Assembly (NCBI GenBank): GCA_963801475.1
Contig: CAWDEX010000002.1
Span: 868,001 to 932,000, forward strand
Length of the DNA: 64,000 bases
Reading direction: 5' to 3'
Source: DAOMFB01 sp963801475
GTDB lineage: Bacteria > Acidobacteriota > Thermoanaerobaculia > UBA5066
Position numbers and translations under genes: made by a program. How positions within the stretch are numbered: position 1 is the stretch's first letter; each line of letters starts with the position of its first letter. Below are positions 10,001-18,988 of this stretch, one piece after another. The notes beneath the pieces are model-generated. The model did no database searches and was not told where the DNA came from. It saw nothing but the letters and a program-made list of their open reading frames with translations.

Positions 10001-10174
10001 GAGGTCGGCGTTCGCCCCGACGTAGACCGTCGTGACCTTCACGACGGCGATGTCGCTTCTCGGAAACTGCCGGACGGACAGCGAGCGGATCGACTGCAGC
10101 CCCGCGATCGTGATGACGAGGCTGACGCAGACCGCGAGGACGGGCCTCCGGATGAAGAGGTCGGTGAGCTTCAT
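7089..10174 (-). pseudogene. RND efflux pump inner-membrane permease (AcrB/MexB-like), interrupted by a one-base frameshift
   Basis: From ATG 10174 the frame gives about 890 residues of a hydrophobe/amphiphile efflux permease: MKLTDLFIRRPVLAV at the N-terminus, two large periplasmic loops and the proton-relay motif GLVVDDAIVMVENVE in TM4. After VPLALSG the frame is lost, at a run of four C (7523-7526 on the plus strand) where one more base is needed. In the neighbouring frame the protein resumes as ALLFSFLGLTSLNIYSQVG, passes AKNGILIVEFAN and ends at 7089 with no further stop. The repaired protein would be 1028 residues, the normal family length. The missing base lies in a homopolymer, so a sequencing or assembly error is as likely as a real mutation. 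Its start overlaps the adaptor stop by one base (TGATG), so the two are translationally coupled. No outer-membrane factor gene is adjacent. Confidence 0.88.
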
Positions 10175-11307
10175 CAGGAGTCCTGCGGCTTCGGGGCCGG
10201 GTCGTTGCCCGGCTGCACGGCGTTGTTGACCTCGACGACCGCGCCGGGACGGAGCTTGAAGACGCCCGAGGTGACGACCTCCTGCCCCGGCTTCAGCCCG
10301 GACAGGACGGCAACCTGGTCGCCGCGGGAGCGTCCCAGCTTCACGAACTGCTGCTGCGCGCCGCGGTAAGCGACGCCGGCCGGGTTCTTCATCTCGGCCA
10401 CGACGAAGACGGAATCGCCGTAGGGCGCGTAGTTGACGGCCGAGGCCGGGAGCGCGATGAGCGGCGTCGTCGTGCCGAGAATCAGCTCCGTCTCCACGAA
10501 CATCCCGGGGCGGACCGCTCCGCCCGGATTCGGAAGCGTCGCCTGCACCTGAAAGTTCCGCGTCGCCTCGTCGACGATCGAGTCGAGGGCGGTGACGCGG
10601 CCGGTCAGCTCGGCCGGGGGACCGGCTGAATCCTGCGCCTTGACGCGGACTGTCGCGCCGATCTTCAGGCGGCCGACTTCCTGCTGCGGGACCGAGAAGT
10701 TGACGTAGATCGGGTCGAGCGACTGGAGCGACACGATCCGGTCTCCTGCCGCCAGGTACTGGCCGAGGTTCGCGTGGCGGATGCCGAGGATCCCCGAGAA
10801 GGGGGCCCGGATCGTCTTCCGCTGGATGGTCGCCTGGATCTCGCCGACGCGGGCCTCGTTCTGCGCCTGGGTCGCGAGGGCGGTGTCGAGGTCCGCCTGC
10901 GAGAGGACGCCCCCTTCGTGAAGCCCGCGGGCCCGCTCGAGGTTGAGGCGCGACAGGTTGAGCTGCGCTTCCGCGGCTTCGAGCTGGGCCCTCTCCTGCC
11001 GGGTGTCTAGCGTCGCGAGGACCGTCCCCTGCTTCACGAGGCGTCCCGATTCGAAAGCGATCGTGTCGACGACGCCCGGAAGGTCGGCGCTGACCGTCAC
11101 GCCCTGGACGGCGACGACCGTCCCGATGGACGTCAGGTTGGCCGGCCACTCCGTCTCCCGGGCGATCGTCGTCGTCACCGCCTCTGGCGGCGGCTGGAAG
11201 GAGGAGTTCTTCGCGATCGCGGCCCTGACCTGCTGGACCTTGATCGTCCCGACGGCCGCGAGGAAGAGGGCCACGAGGGCGAGCATCAGCGCCATCCGCT
11301 TCTTCAT
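10174..11307 (-). CDS. RND efflux periplasmic adaptor (membrane fusion protein)
   Basis: 377 residues. It starts with an uncleaved or signal helix (MKKRMALMLALVALFLAAVG) and then shows the membrane-fusion-protein order: a half-lipoyl segment (GVTVSADLPGVVDTIAFESG), an alpha-hairpin of coiled coil (AQLEAAEAQLNLSRLNLERA...), the second half-lipoyl (IRAPFSGILGIRHANLGQYL), a beta barrel and a membrane-proximal domain ending in SGLKPGQEVVTSGVFKLRPG. It bridges the permease to an outer-membrane channel. It is first in a two-gene operon with the permease. ATG 11307 has GGAACG a few nt upstream, a weak ribosome site. A candidate operator lies about 130 nt upstream. Confidence 0.92.
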   Translation of the reverse strand: MKKRMALMLALVALFLAAVGTIKVQQVRAAIAKNSSFQPPPEAVTTTIARETEWPANLTSIGTVVAVQGVTVSADLPGVVDTIAFESGRLVKQGTVLATLDTRQERAQLEAAEAQLNLSRLNLERARGLHEGGVLSQADLDTALATQAQNEARVGEIQATIQRKTIRAPFSGILGIRHANLGQYLAAGDRIVSLQSLDPIYVNFSVPQQEVGRLKIGATVRVKAQDSAGPPAELTGRVTALDSIVDEATRNFQVQATLPNPGGAVRPGMFVETELILGTTTPLIALPASAVNYAPYGDSVFVVAEMKNPAGVAYRGAQQQFVKLGRSRGDQVAVLSGLKPGQEVVTSGVFKLRPGAVVEVNNAVQPGNDPAPKPQDS

Positions 11308-11626
11308 AAAGACGTTCCTTTCGGGTCCGCCCGACGGCCCCCCGGTCCGGGTGGCTCCTGCCGCCCCCGAAGGACCATCGGACCGATGGCCGGGCGGACG
11401 GACAGCACCTGCCGGACCCGACCCGAATACGTTGTTGATTGAGACACGGTTTCAACGTGAACGGGCGGAAAGGCGGCCTGGTCGGCGGCCGGGGTCGGGG
11501 CCGGGTCGGGCGCCGGCCTGAAAGCCGCCCCGCCGGGGTTGCGGCATCCCGGTGGGGGGTCCCGATTCCCCTGTCCCCTGAGATACTTGCGGCAGGGATC
11601 GAGCGCTGACGCTTCGAGAGGCAGTC
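11308..11626. promoter_or_regulatory. 319-nt divergent intergenic region with an imperfect palindrome (11439-11455)
   Basis: This gap separates the leftward RND operon (start 11307) from the rightward gene at 11627. The only structured element I see is TTGAGACACGGTTTCAA at 11439-11455, in which 12 of 17 positions match its own reverse complement. It resembles TetR-family operators that control efflux operons, but no tetR gene is adjacent. The rest is GC-rich without a convincing coding frame. An AGATAC hexamer lies near 11580, upstream of the 11627 gene. Confidence 0.4.
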
Positions 11627-13396
11627 ATGACCGACATCGAGAAGCGCAATCTGATCGCCCAGTGGGCCTTCGACACGCGGCCGGTGCTGCTGCGCTTTCA
11701 CCTGTGGCTGGAGGACGTGGAAGTGGACCGGTCGCAGGCCGGGCCGGTCTCGAGCTTCTCGTTCGCGCCGCGCGGCATCGCGCGGTGCCTGGCGATGACC
11801 TCGGCCGCCACGGCGCTGGGGACGCGTCTTTTCGGGGGGTACGGCGACGGGGCGGGGAAGGACAAAGCCACGCTCAACCAGGTGAAGAAAGGGGCAGACG
11901 CCATCAGCGCCTACGTGATGAGCGAGGGCCTCTGGCACCTGACGCGGACCCTTCCCGAGAACCACGCCATCATGGTCTGCCTCGGTGAAGGGTTGATGCC
12001 GAAGGCGGGGGAGACGCCGGAGATGGGGGCGAACCCGCTCCTCGGCTTCGGCCGGGTCTACGCCCGTCCCGAGGTCGCCCGGACGGTGGACCGCCGCGTC
12101 CGCCGGCTGCTGAACGAGCCGGGGCACACGTTCGACCACTTCCACGGCTGGCTGCAGAAGCGGGGGATCACGCTCTGGGGCGCGGCCGTGGACACGCTGG
12201 AGAACACGTCACGATTTGCCGAGGGGAAGGCGACGGGTCCGATGGCGGTCTTCCATCTTTTCGACTCGCCGCTCATCCTGTCGCGCCCTTACGAGTCGTA
12301 CATGGGGTGCCTGACGGTGCCTCGGCGCGTGGCCGAGGCGGCCGACCGCGCCTCGCTGCTTCTCGACTATCGGACCCCGCGCGCGGAGGTCGTCCGGGCG
12401 ATCGAGGCGGCCTACCCGGGCGTGAGGCGTGAGAACGTCCACGTCTGGACGCTTCGGGGGAAGAGCCGCGTGACGCGGCTCGGGAAGCTTTGGGAGGAGT
12501 GGGCGGCGCTGGGGGTGCACCTGATCGACGACGGCTGGAAGGCGCCGTCGGGCGTCCCGGTCTTCACCGACTCGGGGACGTACGCCCCCACGTTCCTCGT
12601 GGGGAGCTGGAAGGACGAAGCGGGGGCGACGCACGTCTTCCTGTGCGACGGCTACGCCGCCACGGCCGAGGCGATGCAAGCCTCCAGCCTTTCCGAGGTG
12701 CTGGACGTGGACTGCTCGATGGCCCTGTTTTCGCCCAGCTTCGAGCAGCCGTGCCACGTGGAAGGAAAGCTGATGCAGCTGGACCCCGCCTCGCGCGAGT
12801 TCCCCCGGAAGGTGGCGGAGCTGCTGGGCGGGCGCGAGGTGGAGGCGGGAAAGGTGCGGTCGTACGCGGAGGCGATCCGCGAGGCCGCCTCCTCGAACGT
12901 TCCCCTCGGGCGGCCGGCTCTTCGGCCCGACGACTTCCTTCCCGGGAAGCACTGGCACGTGCTGGCCTCGACCGGGTACATCTGCGACGACCCGTACACG
13001 GGAGCCTGCGGCGTCACGAAGCTGGAAGAGGGCGTCTACCGCGTGACCTCGAGACTGGCCACGCACCAGGCCGCGAGCCGCATCTCGTTCACCTTCCGGC
13101 TGATGGAGCCGCTCGACGTGGCGCGCCACGTCTTCAGCCCGCTCCTCGTCCGCTTCATGTCGGGGGTGGACTACACGACGCGCCCGGTGAAGGTCTCCGA
13201 CTCGGGGCGGATCCGGAACGAGCTGCAGACGATGTTGTCGCAGGCGCTCGAGCACGACGGCGACATCGTGCGCGTCCACTTCGACCGGCTGGACGAGAGG
13301 GTCGTCCCGCTCGAGAAGCAGGAGACCATCCGCAAGGTGCTCACCTGGTACCGCGCGAACCACCCGGTCTGGTTCGACTGGCTCGAGATCGCCTGA
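11627..13396 (+). CDS. Conserved-looking protein of unknown function, 589 residues
   Basis: I do not recognise this family. The protein has no signal peptide and no membrane helix, so it should be cytoplasmic and soluble. It is rich in aromatic residues and His, with blocks that look conserved: RFHLWLEDVE near residue 25, HTFDHFHGWLQKRGITLWG near 168-186, GVPVFTDSGTYAPTFLVGSW near 308, a cysteine-containing block around STGYICDDPYTGACGVTKL near 450, and a C-terminal RANHPVWFDWLEIA. The composition suggests an enzyme; I will not assign a reaction. GAGAGGC precedes the ATG by 6 nt. Codon use matches the neighbours and nothing suggests recent transfer. It is followed after 84 nt by a CocE-type hydrolase on the same strand. 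Confidence 0.8.
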   Translation: MTDIEKRNLIAQWAFDTRPVLLRFHLWLEDVEVDRSQAGPVSSFSFAPRGIARCLAMTSAATALGTRLFGGYGDGAGKDKATLNQVKKGADAISAYVMSEGLWHLTRTLPENHAIMVCLGEGLMPKAGETPEMGANPLLGFGRVYARPEVARTVDRRVRRLLNEPGHTFDHFHGWLQKRGITLWGAAVDTLENTSRFAEGKATGPMAVFHLFDSPLILSRPYESYMGCLTVPRRVAEAADRASLLLDYRTPRAEVVRAIEAAYPGVRRENVHVWTLRGKSRVTRLGKLWEEWAALGVHLIDDGWKAPSGVPVFTDSGTYAPTFLVGSWKDEAGATHVFLCDGYAATAEAMQASSLSEVLDVDCSMALFSPSFEQPCHVEGKLMQLDPASREFPRKVAELLGGREVEAGKVRSYAEAIREAASSNVPLGRPALRPDDFLPGKHWHVLASTGYICDDPYTGACGVTKLEEGVYRVTSRLATHQAASRISFTFRLMEPLDVARHVFSPLLVRFMSGVDYTTRPVKVSDSGRIRNELQTMLSQALEHDGDIVRVHFDRLDERVVPLEKQETIRKVLTWYRANHPVWFDWLEIA

Positions 13397-13480
13397 GGCG
13401 GTCGGGAGGGCGGTTCCCGCGTGCCATGATGCCGCCCACCGAAGCCTGACGCCCGTCATGACGGTCGAGGAGTGGATGCG

Positions 13481-15451
13481 ATGAAGCCGTCGAACCGCGT
13501 TCCGATGCCGTTTCTCGCGGCGCCGCTTCTGGGCGCGCTCTGGCTCTCCGGAGCCGCCACGGGGCAGGCGCCGCCTCAGCAGTACCCGGCGTTTCCCAGC
13601 GAGACCCCCGCCGAGTTCAAGCCGACGAACGCCGGCTACGACTACGAGCGGCGGGACGTGATGATCCCGATGCGGGACGGGGTGAAGCTGCACACGGTGG
13701 TCCTCGTGCCGAAGGGGGCGAAGGGGGCGCCGATGCTCCTGACCCGGACCCCCTACGACGCGACGGCGCTGACGACGCGCGGCGACAGCGCGCACCTCGG
13801 ACCGAGCCTGGACGGGTACGACAACGCGGTGGAGACGATCCTCGAGGGAGGGTACATCCGCGTCGTGCAGGACGTGAGGGGCAAGTACGGGTCCGAAGGG
13901 GACTACGTGATGAACCGGCCCCTTTCCGGCCCGCAGAACCCGACGCCGGTCGACCACGCCACCGACACGTACGACACGATCGAGTGGCTCGTGAAGAACG
14001 TGCCGGAATCGAACGGGCGCGTCGGAATCCTCGGCATCTCGTACGACGGCTTCCTGCCTCTGATGGCCCTCGTGAACCCGCACCCGGCGCTGAAGGTCTC
14101 CGTGCCGATGAACCCGATGGTGGACGGCTGGATGGGGGACGACTGGTTCCACAACGGGGCGTTCCGCCAGCAGGGCCTCGCGTACATCTACGAGCAGGTC
14201 GTGACGCGGAAGAACGAGGCGAAGTGGTGGAGGAGTCACTTCGACGACTACGACATGTTCATGGAGGCGGGTTCCGCGGGCGAGCTGGCGAAGCGCCGCG
14301 GCGTCGAGCAGTCAGGTTTCTGGCGGAAGATCCTCCATCACCCGACGTACGACGCTTTCTGGCGCGACCAGGCGGTGGACAGGGTCCTCGCCGCGCAGCC
14401 GCTGAAGGTGCCGGTGATGCTGGTCCACAGCCTGTGGGACCAGGAGGACATCTACGGGGCCCCCGCCGTCTGGAAGGCGATCAAGCCGAAGGACACCGCG
14501 AACGACAAGGTCTTCCTCGTGATGGGGCCGTGGAATCACGGGCAGGAGATCAAGGAGGGGAGCGCGCTCGGGGCGATCCGGTTCGGCAGCGACACGGCGC
14601 TGACCTTCCGGCGCGAGATCCTGCTTCCGTTCCTCGACCAGTACCTGAAGGAGGGGGCGCCGAAGGCGAACCTTCCCCCCGTGATGGCCTTCGAGACGGG
14701 GACAAACGTCTGGCGGCGCCTGCCGGCGTGGCCGGCAGGGTGTGCGAAGGGGTGCAAGGTGACGCCGACGCCGCTTTATGTCCGGGCCGGGTCGACGGCG
14801 GGTTTCGACCCGCCGAAGGGCGGCGAGACGGCCTACACGGAGTGGGTTTCGGATCCGGCCAGGCCCGTGCCGTTCCGCGCGCGGCCGATCCAGCCGATCG
14901 GGTACGAGCTCCCGTTGACCTGGCCGCAGTGGCTGGTGGACGACCAGCGCGAGGCGTCCGGGCGCCCCGACGTCGCGGTCTTCGAGACCGAGGTGCTGAA
15001 GGAGCCGGTGAAGATCAGCGGTCAGCCGGTCGCGAACCTGGTCGCCTCGACGAGCGGGACCGACTCGGACTGGGTGGTGAAGCTGATCGACGTCTATCCG
15101 GACGAAGTGCCGGGGCAGCCGGAGATGGGGGGCTACCAGCTGGCGGTCGCCATGGACATCTTCCGCGGGCGCTACCGCGAGAGCTTCGAGACCCCCAGGG
15201 CGATCAGGTCAGGCAAGGCACTCGCCTATCGCTTCGCGCTCCCGAACGTGAACCACGTCTTCAAGCCGGGACACCGGATCATGGTGCAGGTGCAGAGCAG
15301 CTGGTTCCCGCTCTACGACCGGAACCCGCAGACCTTCGTGCCGAGCATCTTCTTTGCGAAGCCGGAGGACTACCGGAAGGCCACGCAGCGCCTCTACCAC
15401 GCCCCGAAGCAGTCCAGCTTCGTCGAGCTGCCGCTGGTGAAGCCGGAGTAG
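13481..15451 (+). CDS. Secreted CocE/NonD-family (S15-like) alpha/beta hydrolase
   Basis: 656 residues from ATG 13481. It is a serine hydrolase of the X-Pro dipeptidyl-peptidase/cocaine-esterase family, which acts on N-acyl peptides, esters or acylated beta-lactams; the substrate here is unknown. The signal peptide covers about residues 1-27. The alpha/beta-hydrolase domain shows the nucleophile elbow GISYDG with Ser near residue 186, the acid in HSLWDQED near 308 and the His in GPWNHGQE near 350. A C-terminal jelly-roll domain begins near residue 430 and contains SGTDSDWVVKLIDVYPDE, diagnostic of the family. I prefer ATG 13481 over the in-frame GTG at 13472 because GAGGAG (13467-13472) lies 8 nt before it. 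A copy of the TGACGCCCGTCA palindrome (13447-13458) sits just upstream. Confidence 0.88.
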   Translation: MKPSNRVPMPFLAAPLLGALWLSGAATGQAPPQQYPAFPSETPAEFKPTNAGYDYERRDVMIPMRDGVKLHTVVLVPKGAKGAPMLLTRTPYDATALTTRGDSAHLGPSLDGYDNAVETILEGGYIRVVQDVRGKYGSEGDYVMNRPLSGPQNPTPVDHATDTYDTIEWLVKNVPESNGRVGILGISYDGFLPLMALVNPHPALKVSVPMNPMVDGWMGDDWFHNGAFRQQGLAYIYEQVVTRKNEAKWWRSHFDDYDMFMEAGSAGELAKRRGVEQSGFWRKILHHPTYDAFWRDQAVDRVLAAQPLKVPVMLVHSLWDQEDIYGAPAVWKAIKPKDTANDKVFLVMGPWNHGQEIKEGSALGAIRFGSDTALTFRREILLPFLDQYLKEGAPKANLPPVMAFETGTNVWRRLPAWPAGCAKGCKVTPTPLYVRAGSTAGFDPPKGGETAYTEWVSDPARPVPFRARPIQPIGYELPLTWPQWLVDDQREASGRPDVAVFETEVLKEPVKISGQPVANLVASTSGTDSDWVVKLIDVYPDEVPGQPEMGGYQLAVAMDIFRGRYRESFETPRAIRSGKALAYRFALPNVNHVFKPGHRIMVQVQSSWFPLYDRNPQTFVPSIFFAKPEDYRKATQRLYHAPKQSSFVELPLVKPE

Positions 15452-15453
15452 GC

Positions 15454-15477
15454 GGGGCGCCGGACGGCCGGCGCTCC
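15454..15477. terminator. Hairpin between convergent genes, possible bidirectional terminator
   Basis: GCGCCGG (15457-15463) and CCGGCGC (15468-15474) are perfect complements around a 4-nt loop, and the stem can extend by one G-U and two G-C pairs. It lies in the 41-nt gap between two convergent stop codons. There is no T run on either side, so intrinsic termination is only possible, not shown. Confidence 0.4.
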
Positions 15478-15492
15478 CGCCGTGAGGCGTCC

Positions 15493-15771
15493 TCAGCGCC
15501 GCCGGCGCCGGGCCTCTCTGCGGGGGGTGGAGCGGACGGGCGGCCTCATGGCTGCCTTCGACAGCACCTTCTTCGCCGTCTCGATGTGAGCGGCCAGCTC
15601 GCCCGCGAGGCGCGCCGTCGGCTCGCCGGGGGCGGCCTTCTGGAGCTTCCGGGCGATGGTCTGCGCCTTGTCGAGCGCGTCGCCGGCGTTCGAGATCCTG
15701 ACGAGAAGGTCGCGCGAAAGGCGGCTCGCGCGCTGATTGCGGGGCCGGCGGGACTCGGGGGCCTTTGCCAT
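15493..15771 (-). CDS. Small basic protein of unknown function
   Basis: 92 residues from ATG 15771, which has AGGAG 6 nt upstream. The protein begins MAKAPESRRPRNQRASRL, has a probable helical middle (DALDKAQTIARKLQKA and ELAAHIETAKKVLSKAA) and ends in an Arg-rich tail (PRREARRRRR). No known domain is recognised; the charge pattern would suit nucleic-acid binding, but that is inference only. An in-frame ATG at 15804 would add 11 residues but lacks a ribosome site. It lies 44 nt downstream of the BNR-repeat gene and is probably co-transcribed with it. Confidence 0.6.
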   Translation of the reverse strand: MAKAPESRRPRNQRASRLSRDLLVRISNAGDALDKAQTIARKLQKAAPGEPTARLAGELAAHIETAKKVLSKAAMRPPVRSTPRREARRRRR

Positions 15772-15815
15772 CGTCTGCTCCTGGATACAGCGGTTCGTGG
15801 ACATGAGCGGCGCGG

Positions 15816-18800
15816 TCACTCCGTTTTCAGCGGCGCGAGGCCGGCGGCCTCGAGAGACTTGTTCGCGACCGGCAGGTCCCTGGCGACGAGGCCGCGCCAC
15901 CGGGAAAGTCCCTCGTCGACCATCTTCTTCCGGACGGAGAAGCCGACGAGGGCGTCGGCGGTCGGGGCGGCGTCGGCGCTCTCGACGGCGTACTGGAGGC
16001 CGGAGAGAGAGGTCGACAGGCGGCGCAGGCAGGTCGGGTCGATCTCCTCCGTGTCCCAGAAGTCCTCGCCGGAGCCGGGGGCCGGTGGGCCGGCGGCACG
16101 GTCGAGGGCCTTCGCGAAGGTGGCGAGAGCGCTCACGACGGGCGGGGCCGGGGTCTTTTCCTTGCGAAGGGCGGCCATCTGAGACCGGAGAGTGCTCGCC
16201 TCGCGCAGGGCAACGGTCACGCGAATCCTCTCGGCCTGGATGTCGCGGGCCAGCTCGTGCTGGCGGATCAGGTCGGCGTCGGATAAGGAGGAGCCGAGCC
16301 GCGGGTCCTTCACGACCTCGAGGGGCTGCGTGACCGTCCTGCCGGCGGCCGTCAGCCGGACGGTGTACCTGCCGGGCGGCGCCCACGGCCCGGAGCCGCC
16401 GCGAAAGCCGCCGCCGCCCGCCAGCTCCTTCGGAAGGGCGTAGCGAAGGTCCCAGACGAAGCGGTGCATTCCCGCCGCGGCGGAGAGAGGCTCGGCGGGC
16501 GTCACCCAGTCGGGCGTGACGGCGATACGGGAAAGGTCGGGCGGGCGGGGCCTCTCGTCGCTGGAATAACGGCGGACGAGGGCGCCTGCGGCATCGAGGA
16601 TCTCGAGCGTGACCGGACCGGGTGCCGCGCTCTTCAGCACATAGTCCACGACGGCGCCGCGGGGCGGGTTCTCTCCCATCGGCTCGTCCTTCGGCTCGGG
16701 GGTGCCGAGGAACGGCGCCGGGTGGAGCCGGACGGCCGGGCGGGGGGCGAAGAGGACGACGCTCTCGGCCGCCGCCTTCGCGTCGAGCTGCCGGAGAGGC
16801 GACAGGTCGTCCAGCACCCAGAACGAGCGGCCGTGCGTGCCGACGACGAGGTCGCCGTGCCTCACGTCGATGTCGCGGATGGAGCAGTTGGGAAGGTTCA
16901 GCTGAAGCGGCTGCCAGTTCTCGCCGTCGTCGAACGAGACGAAGACGCCCGTCTCGGTGCCCGCGTAGAGGAGGCCGCGGCGGGTCGGGTCTTCGCGGAC
17001 GACGTTGACGTAGCTCCCCGGGGGAATCCCCTTCGCGATCGAGGCCCAGCTCCTCCCGCCGTCGCGGGTCCGGTAGACGTAAGGGTTGACGTCGTCGATG
17101 CGGTGCCGGTCGACGGCGGCGTAAGCGGTCTCGGGATCGAAGTGAGAGGGTTCGAGGATGCCGACCTTCGACCAGGCCGTGAGGGCCTTCGGCGTGACGT
17201 CGGCCCAGTTCTTCCCGTCGTCCCGCGAGAGCCAGATCAGGCCGTCGTCGGTGCCGCACCAGATCCGCCCGTCGGCGACCGGCGAGATTCCGATGGCGTA
17301 GATGACGCCGCGGCGCGGCCCCTTGACGTCGGAGGTCGCGGCGGTGACGGCGTCGAGCGTGGCCGGGACGCCGGGGTTCTCGCGCGTCAGGTCGGGACTG
17401 ACTTTCTCCCAGTGCTTCCCGCCGTCGGTCGTCCGGAAGAGGAACTGGTTGGCGAAGAAGACGGCCTTCGGGTCACGCGGCGAGATCGCGAGGGGAAGCG
17501 TCCACTCGCTCCGGTAGTCGCCGGGATGGGCGAGCGTCGGGTCGACGTTCTGGTCCTGGAGCGTCCTCAGGTCGAACCGCCCCACGTCCCCGCCCCAGAC
17601 GACGTTCGGATCCGCCGGATCGGGAACGATGGTGCCGTTCTCGCCGCCCGCCGCGATCTCCTTCCAGTCGCGCTGCGTGATGGAGCGATAGTCGGTGCGC
17701 GAGGGGGTGGCGGCGGCGCCGCTGTCCTGCTGCGCGCCATAGATCCAGTAGGGAAACCTGTCGTCTGTGATCGCGTGGTAGAACTGCGCGGTCGGCTGGT
17801 TGTACCAGCTGCTCCACGTCCTTCCGCTGTCCACGGTCACGACCGCCCCCTGGTCGGCCGCCACGATCATCCGGCGCGAGTCGGCCGGGTCGATCCAGAG
17901 GCGGTGATAGTCGTCACCCCCCGGCGCCCCCTTGAAGGGAAGGAACGTCTTGCCGCCGTCGGTGGAGCGGAAGAGCCCCGTGTTGCAGGCGTAGACGACG
18001 TTCGGGTCCTTCGGATCGACGGTGACGCCGGCGAAGTACCAGCCGCGCCCCCAGATGCGCCGGTCGCCATTGACCTTTTTCCAGCTGACGCCGGCGTCCT
18101 CGGAGACGTAAAGGCCTCCGTCCTTCGCGTCGGCGACGGCATAGACGCGGCGGGGATCGGACGGGGCGAAGGCGACGCGGACGCGGCCGAGTTTCTCGGC
18201 GGGGAAGCCTCTCGTGACCTGTTTCCAGGTGTCGCCGCCGTCTTCCGACCGGTAAAGGGCGCTGCCGGGACCGTTCGACGGGGGATAGACGTTCCAGGGC
18301 GGGCGCCGCGTCTGCCAGAGGGCGGCGAGAAGGGTCCGGCTGTTGCCCGGCTGGAAGGCGAGATCGACCGCTCCCGTGTTCTCGTCCTTGAAGAGAACGT
18401 TCGTCCAGCTCTTCCCGCCGTCCTTCGACCGGAAGACGCCGCGCTCCCTGTTCGGCCCGTAGGCGTGCCCGAGCGCGGCGACGAAGACGAGGTTCGGGTC
18501 CTTCGGGTCGACGAGGACCTGTCCGATCTGGCGGGTGTCGGCGAGGCCCACGTGCGTCCAGCTCTTTCCGCCGTCGGCCGACCGGTAGACGCCGTTGCCG
18601 TAGGAGATGTCCGAGCGCATGTCGGCTTCGCCCGAGCCGACGTAGAGAACGTCGGGGTCGGAGGGAGCGAGGGCGATGGCGCCGATCGAGGCGATGGGCT
18701 GCGAGTCGAAGACCGGCTCCCAGGTGCGCCCGGCGTTGTCGCTCCGCCAGACGCCGCCTCCCACCGCGCCGAAGTAGAAGCGGTCCGGCTCGCCGCGGAC

Positions 18801-18965
18801 GCCGGTAGCCGTCACCGTCCGTCCGCCGCGGAACGGGCCCACGAGCCGCCAGCGCATTCCGGAATAGAGCGCCGGGTCGAACGGCTGGGCCGCCAGAGGC
18901 GCCGCGAGGACGACGAGCCCGGCAAGAAAGAGCTGCGCGAAGCGGAAGGGACGTCGTGACTTCAT
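15816..18965 (-). CDS. Secreted BNR/sortilin-type beta-propeller protein
   Basis: 1049 residues. After a signal peptide (MKSRRPFRFAQLFLAGLVVL...AAQ) there is a long series of BNR/Asp-box repeats of the form S-x-D-x-G-x-(T/S)-W: SDNAGRTW, SADGGKSW, SKDGGKSW, SEDGGDTW, SEDAGVSW, STDGGKTF, TTDGGKHW, SRDDGKNW, TRDGGRSW and SFDDGENW. These build the ten-bladed propeller seen in VPS10/sortilin-like and xyloglucanase-like exoproteins. The last 300 or so residues are a fibronectin-like domain (PGPVTLEILDAAGALVRRY) and a helical tail. Such proteins are abundant in Acidobacteriota and are usually called glycosyl hydrolases without evidence; no catalytic pair is identifiable here, so binding or hydrolysis of polymer is only a guess. 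It lies 23 nt after a secreted M20 peptidase, consistent with an operon for exported degradation. Confidence 0.88.
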   Translation of the reverse strand: MKSRRPFRFAQLFLAGLVVLAAPLAAQPFDPALYSGMRWRLVGPFRGGRTVTATGVRGEPDRFYFGAVGGGVWRSDNAGRTWEPVFDSQPIASIGAIALAPSDPDVLYVGSGEADMRSDISYGNGVYRSADGGKSWTHVGLADTRQIGQVLVDPKDPNLVFVAALGHAYGPNRERGVFRSKDGGKSWTNVLFKDENTGAVDLAFQPGNSRTLLAALWQTRRPPWNVYPPSNGPGSALYRSEDGGDTWKQVTRGFPAEKLGRVRVAFAPSDPRRVYAVADAKDGGLYVSEDAGVSWKKVNGDRRIWGRGWYFAGVTVDPKDPNVVYACNTGLFRSTDGGKTFLPFKGAPGGDDYHRLWIDPADSRRMIVAADQGAVVTVDSGRTWSSWYNQPTAQFYHAITDDRFPYWIYGAQQDSGAAATPSRTDYRSITQRDWKEIAAGGENGTIVPDPADPNVVWGGDVGRFDLRTLQDQNVDPTLAHPGDYRSEWTLPLAISPRDPKAVFFANQFLFRTTDGGKHWEKVSPDLTRENPGVPATLDAVTAATSDVKGPRRGVIYAIGISPVADGRIWCGTDDGLIWLSRDDGKNWADVTPKALTAWSKVGILEPSHFDPETAYAAVDRHRIDDVNPYVYRTRDGGRSWASIAKGIPPGSYVNVVREDPTRRGLLYAGTETGVFVSFDDGENWQPLQLNLPNCSIRDIDVRHGDLVVGTHGRSFWVLDDLSPLRQLDAKAAAESVVLFAPRPAVRLHPAPFLGTPEPKDEPMGENPPRGAVVDYVLKSAAPGPVTLEILDAAGALVRRYSSDERPRPPDLSRIAVTPDWVTPAEPLSAAAGMHRFVWDLRYALPKELAGGGGFRGGSGPWAPPGRYTVRLTAAGRTVTQPLEVVKDPRLGSSLSDADLIRQHELARDIQAERIRVTVALREASTLRSQMAALRKEKTPAPPVVSALATFAKALDRAAGPPAPGSGEDFWDTEEIDPTCLRRLSTSLSGLQYAVESADAAPTADALVGFSVRKKMVDEGLSRWRGLVARDLPVANKSLEAAGLAPLKTE

Positions 18966-18988
18966 CTGGCGATTCTCCCGTGCAGGAA

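Noticed and set aside
8534..10369. 611-codon plus-strand frame opposite the RND permease
   Set aside because: Asp/Glu/Arg-rich antisense shadow with no domain; the permease on the minus strand is clear.
16464..18959. 831-codon plus-strand frame opposite the BNR-repeat gene
   Set aside because: Low-complexity Arg/Val/Gly composition, no motif, and full overlap with a clear exoprotein gene.
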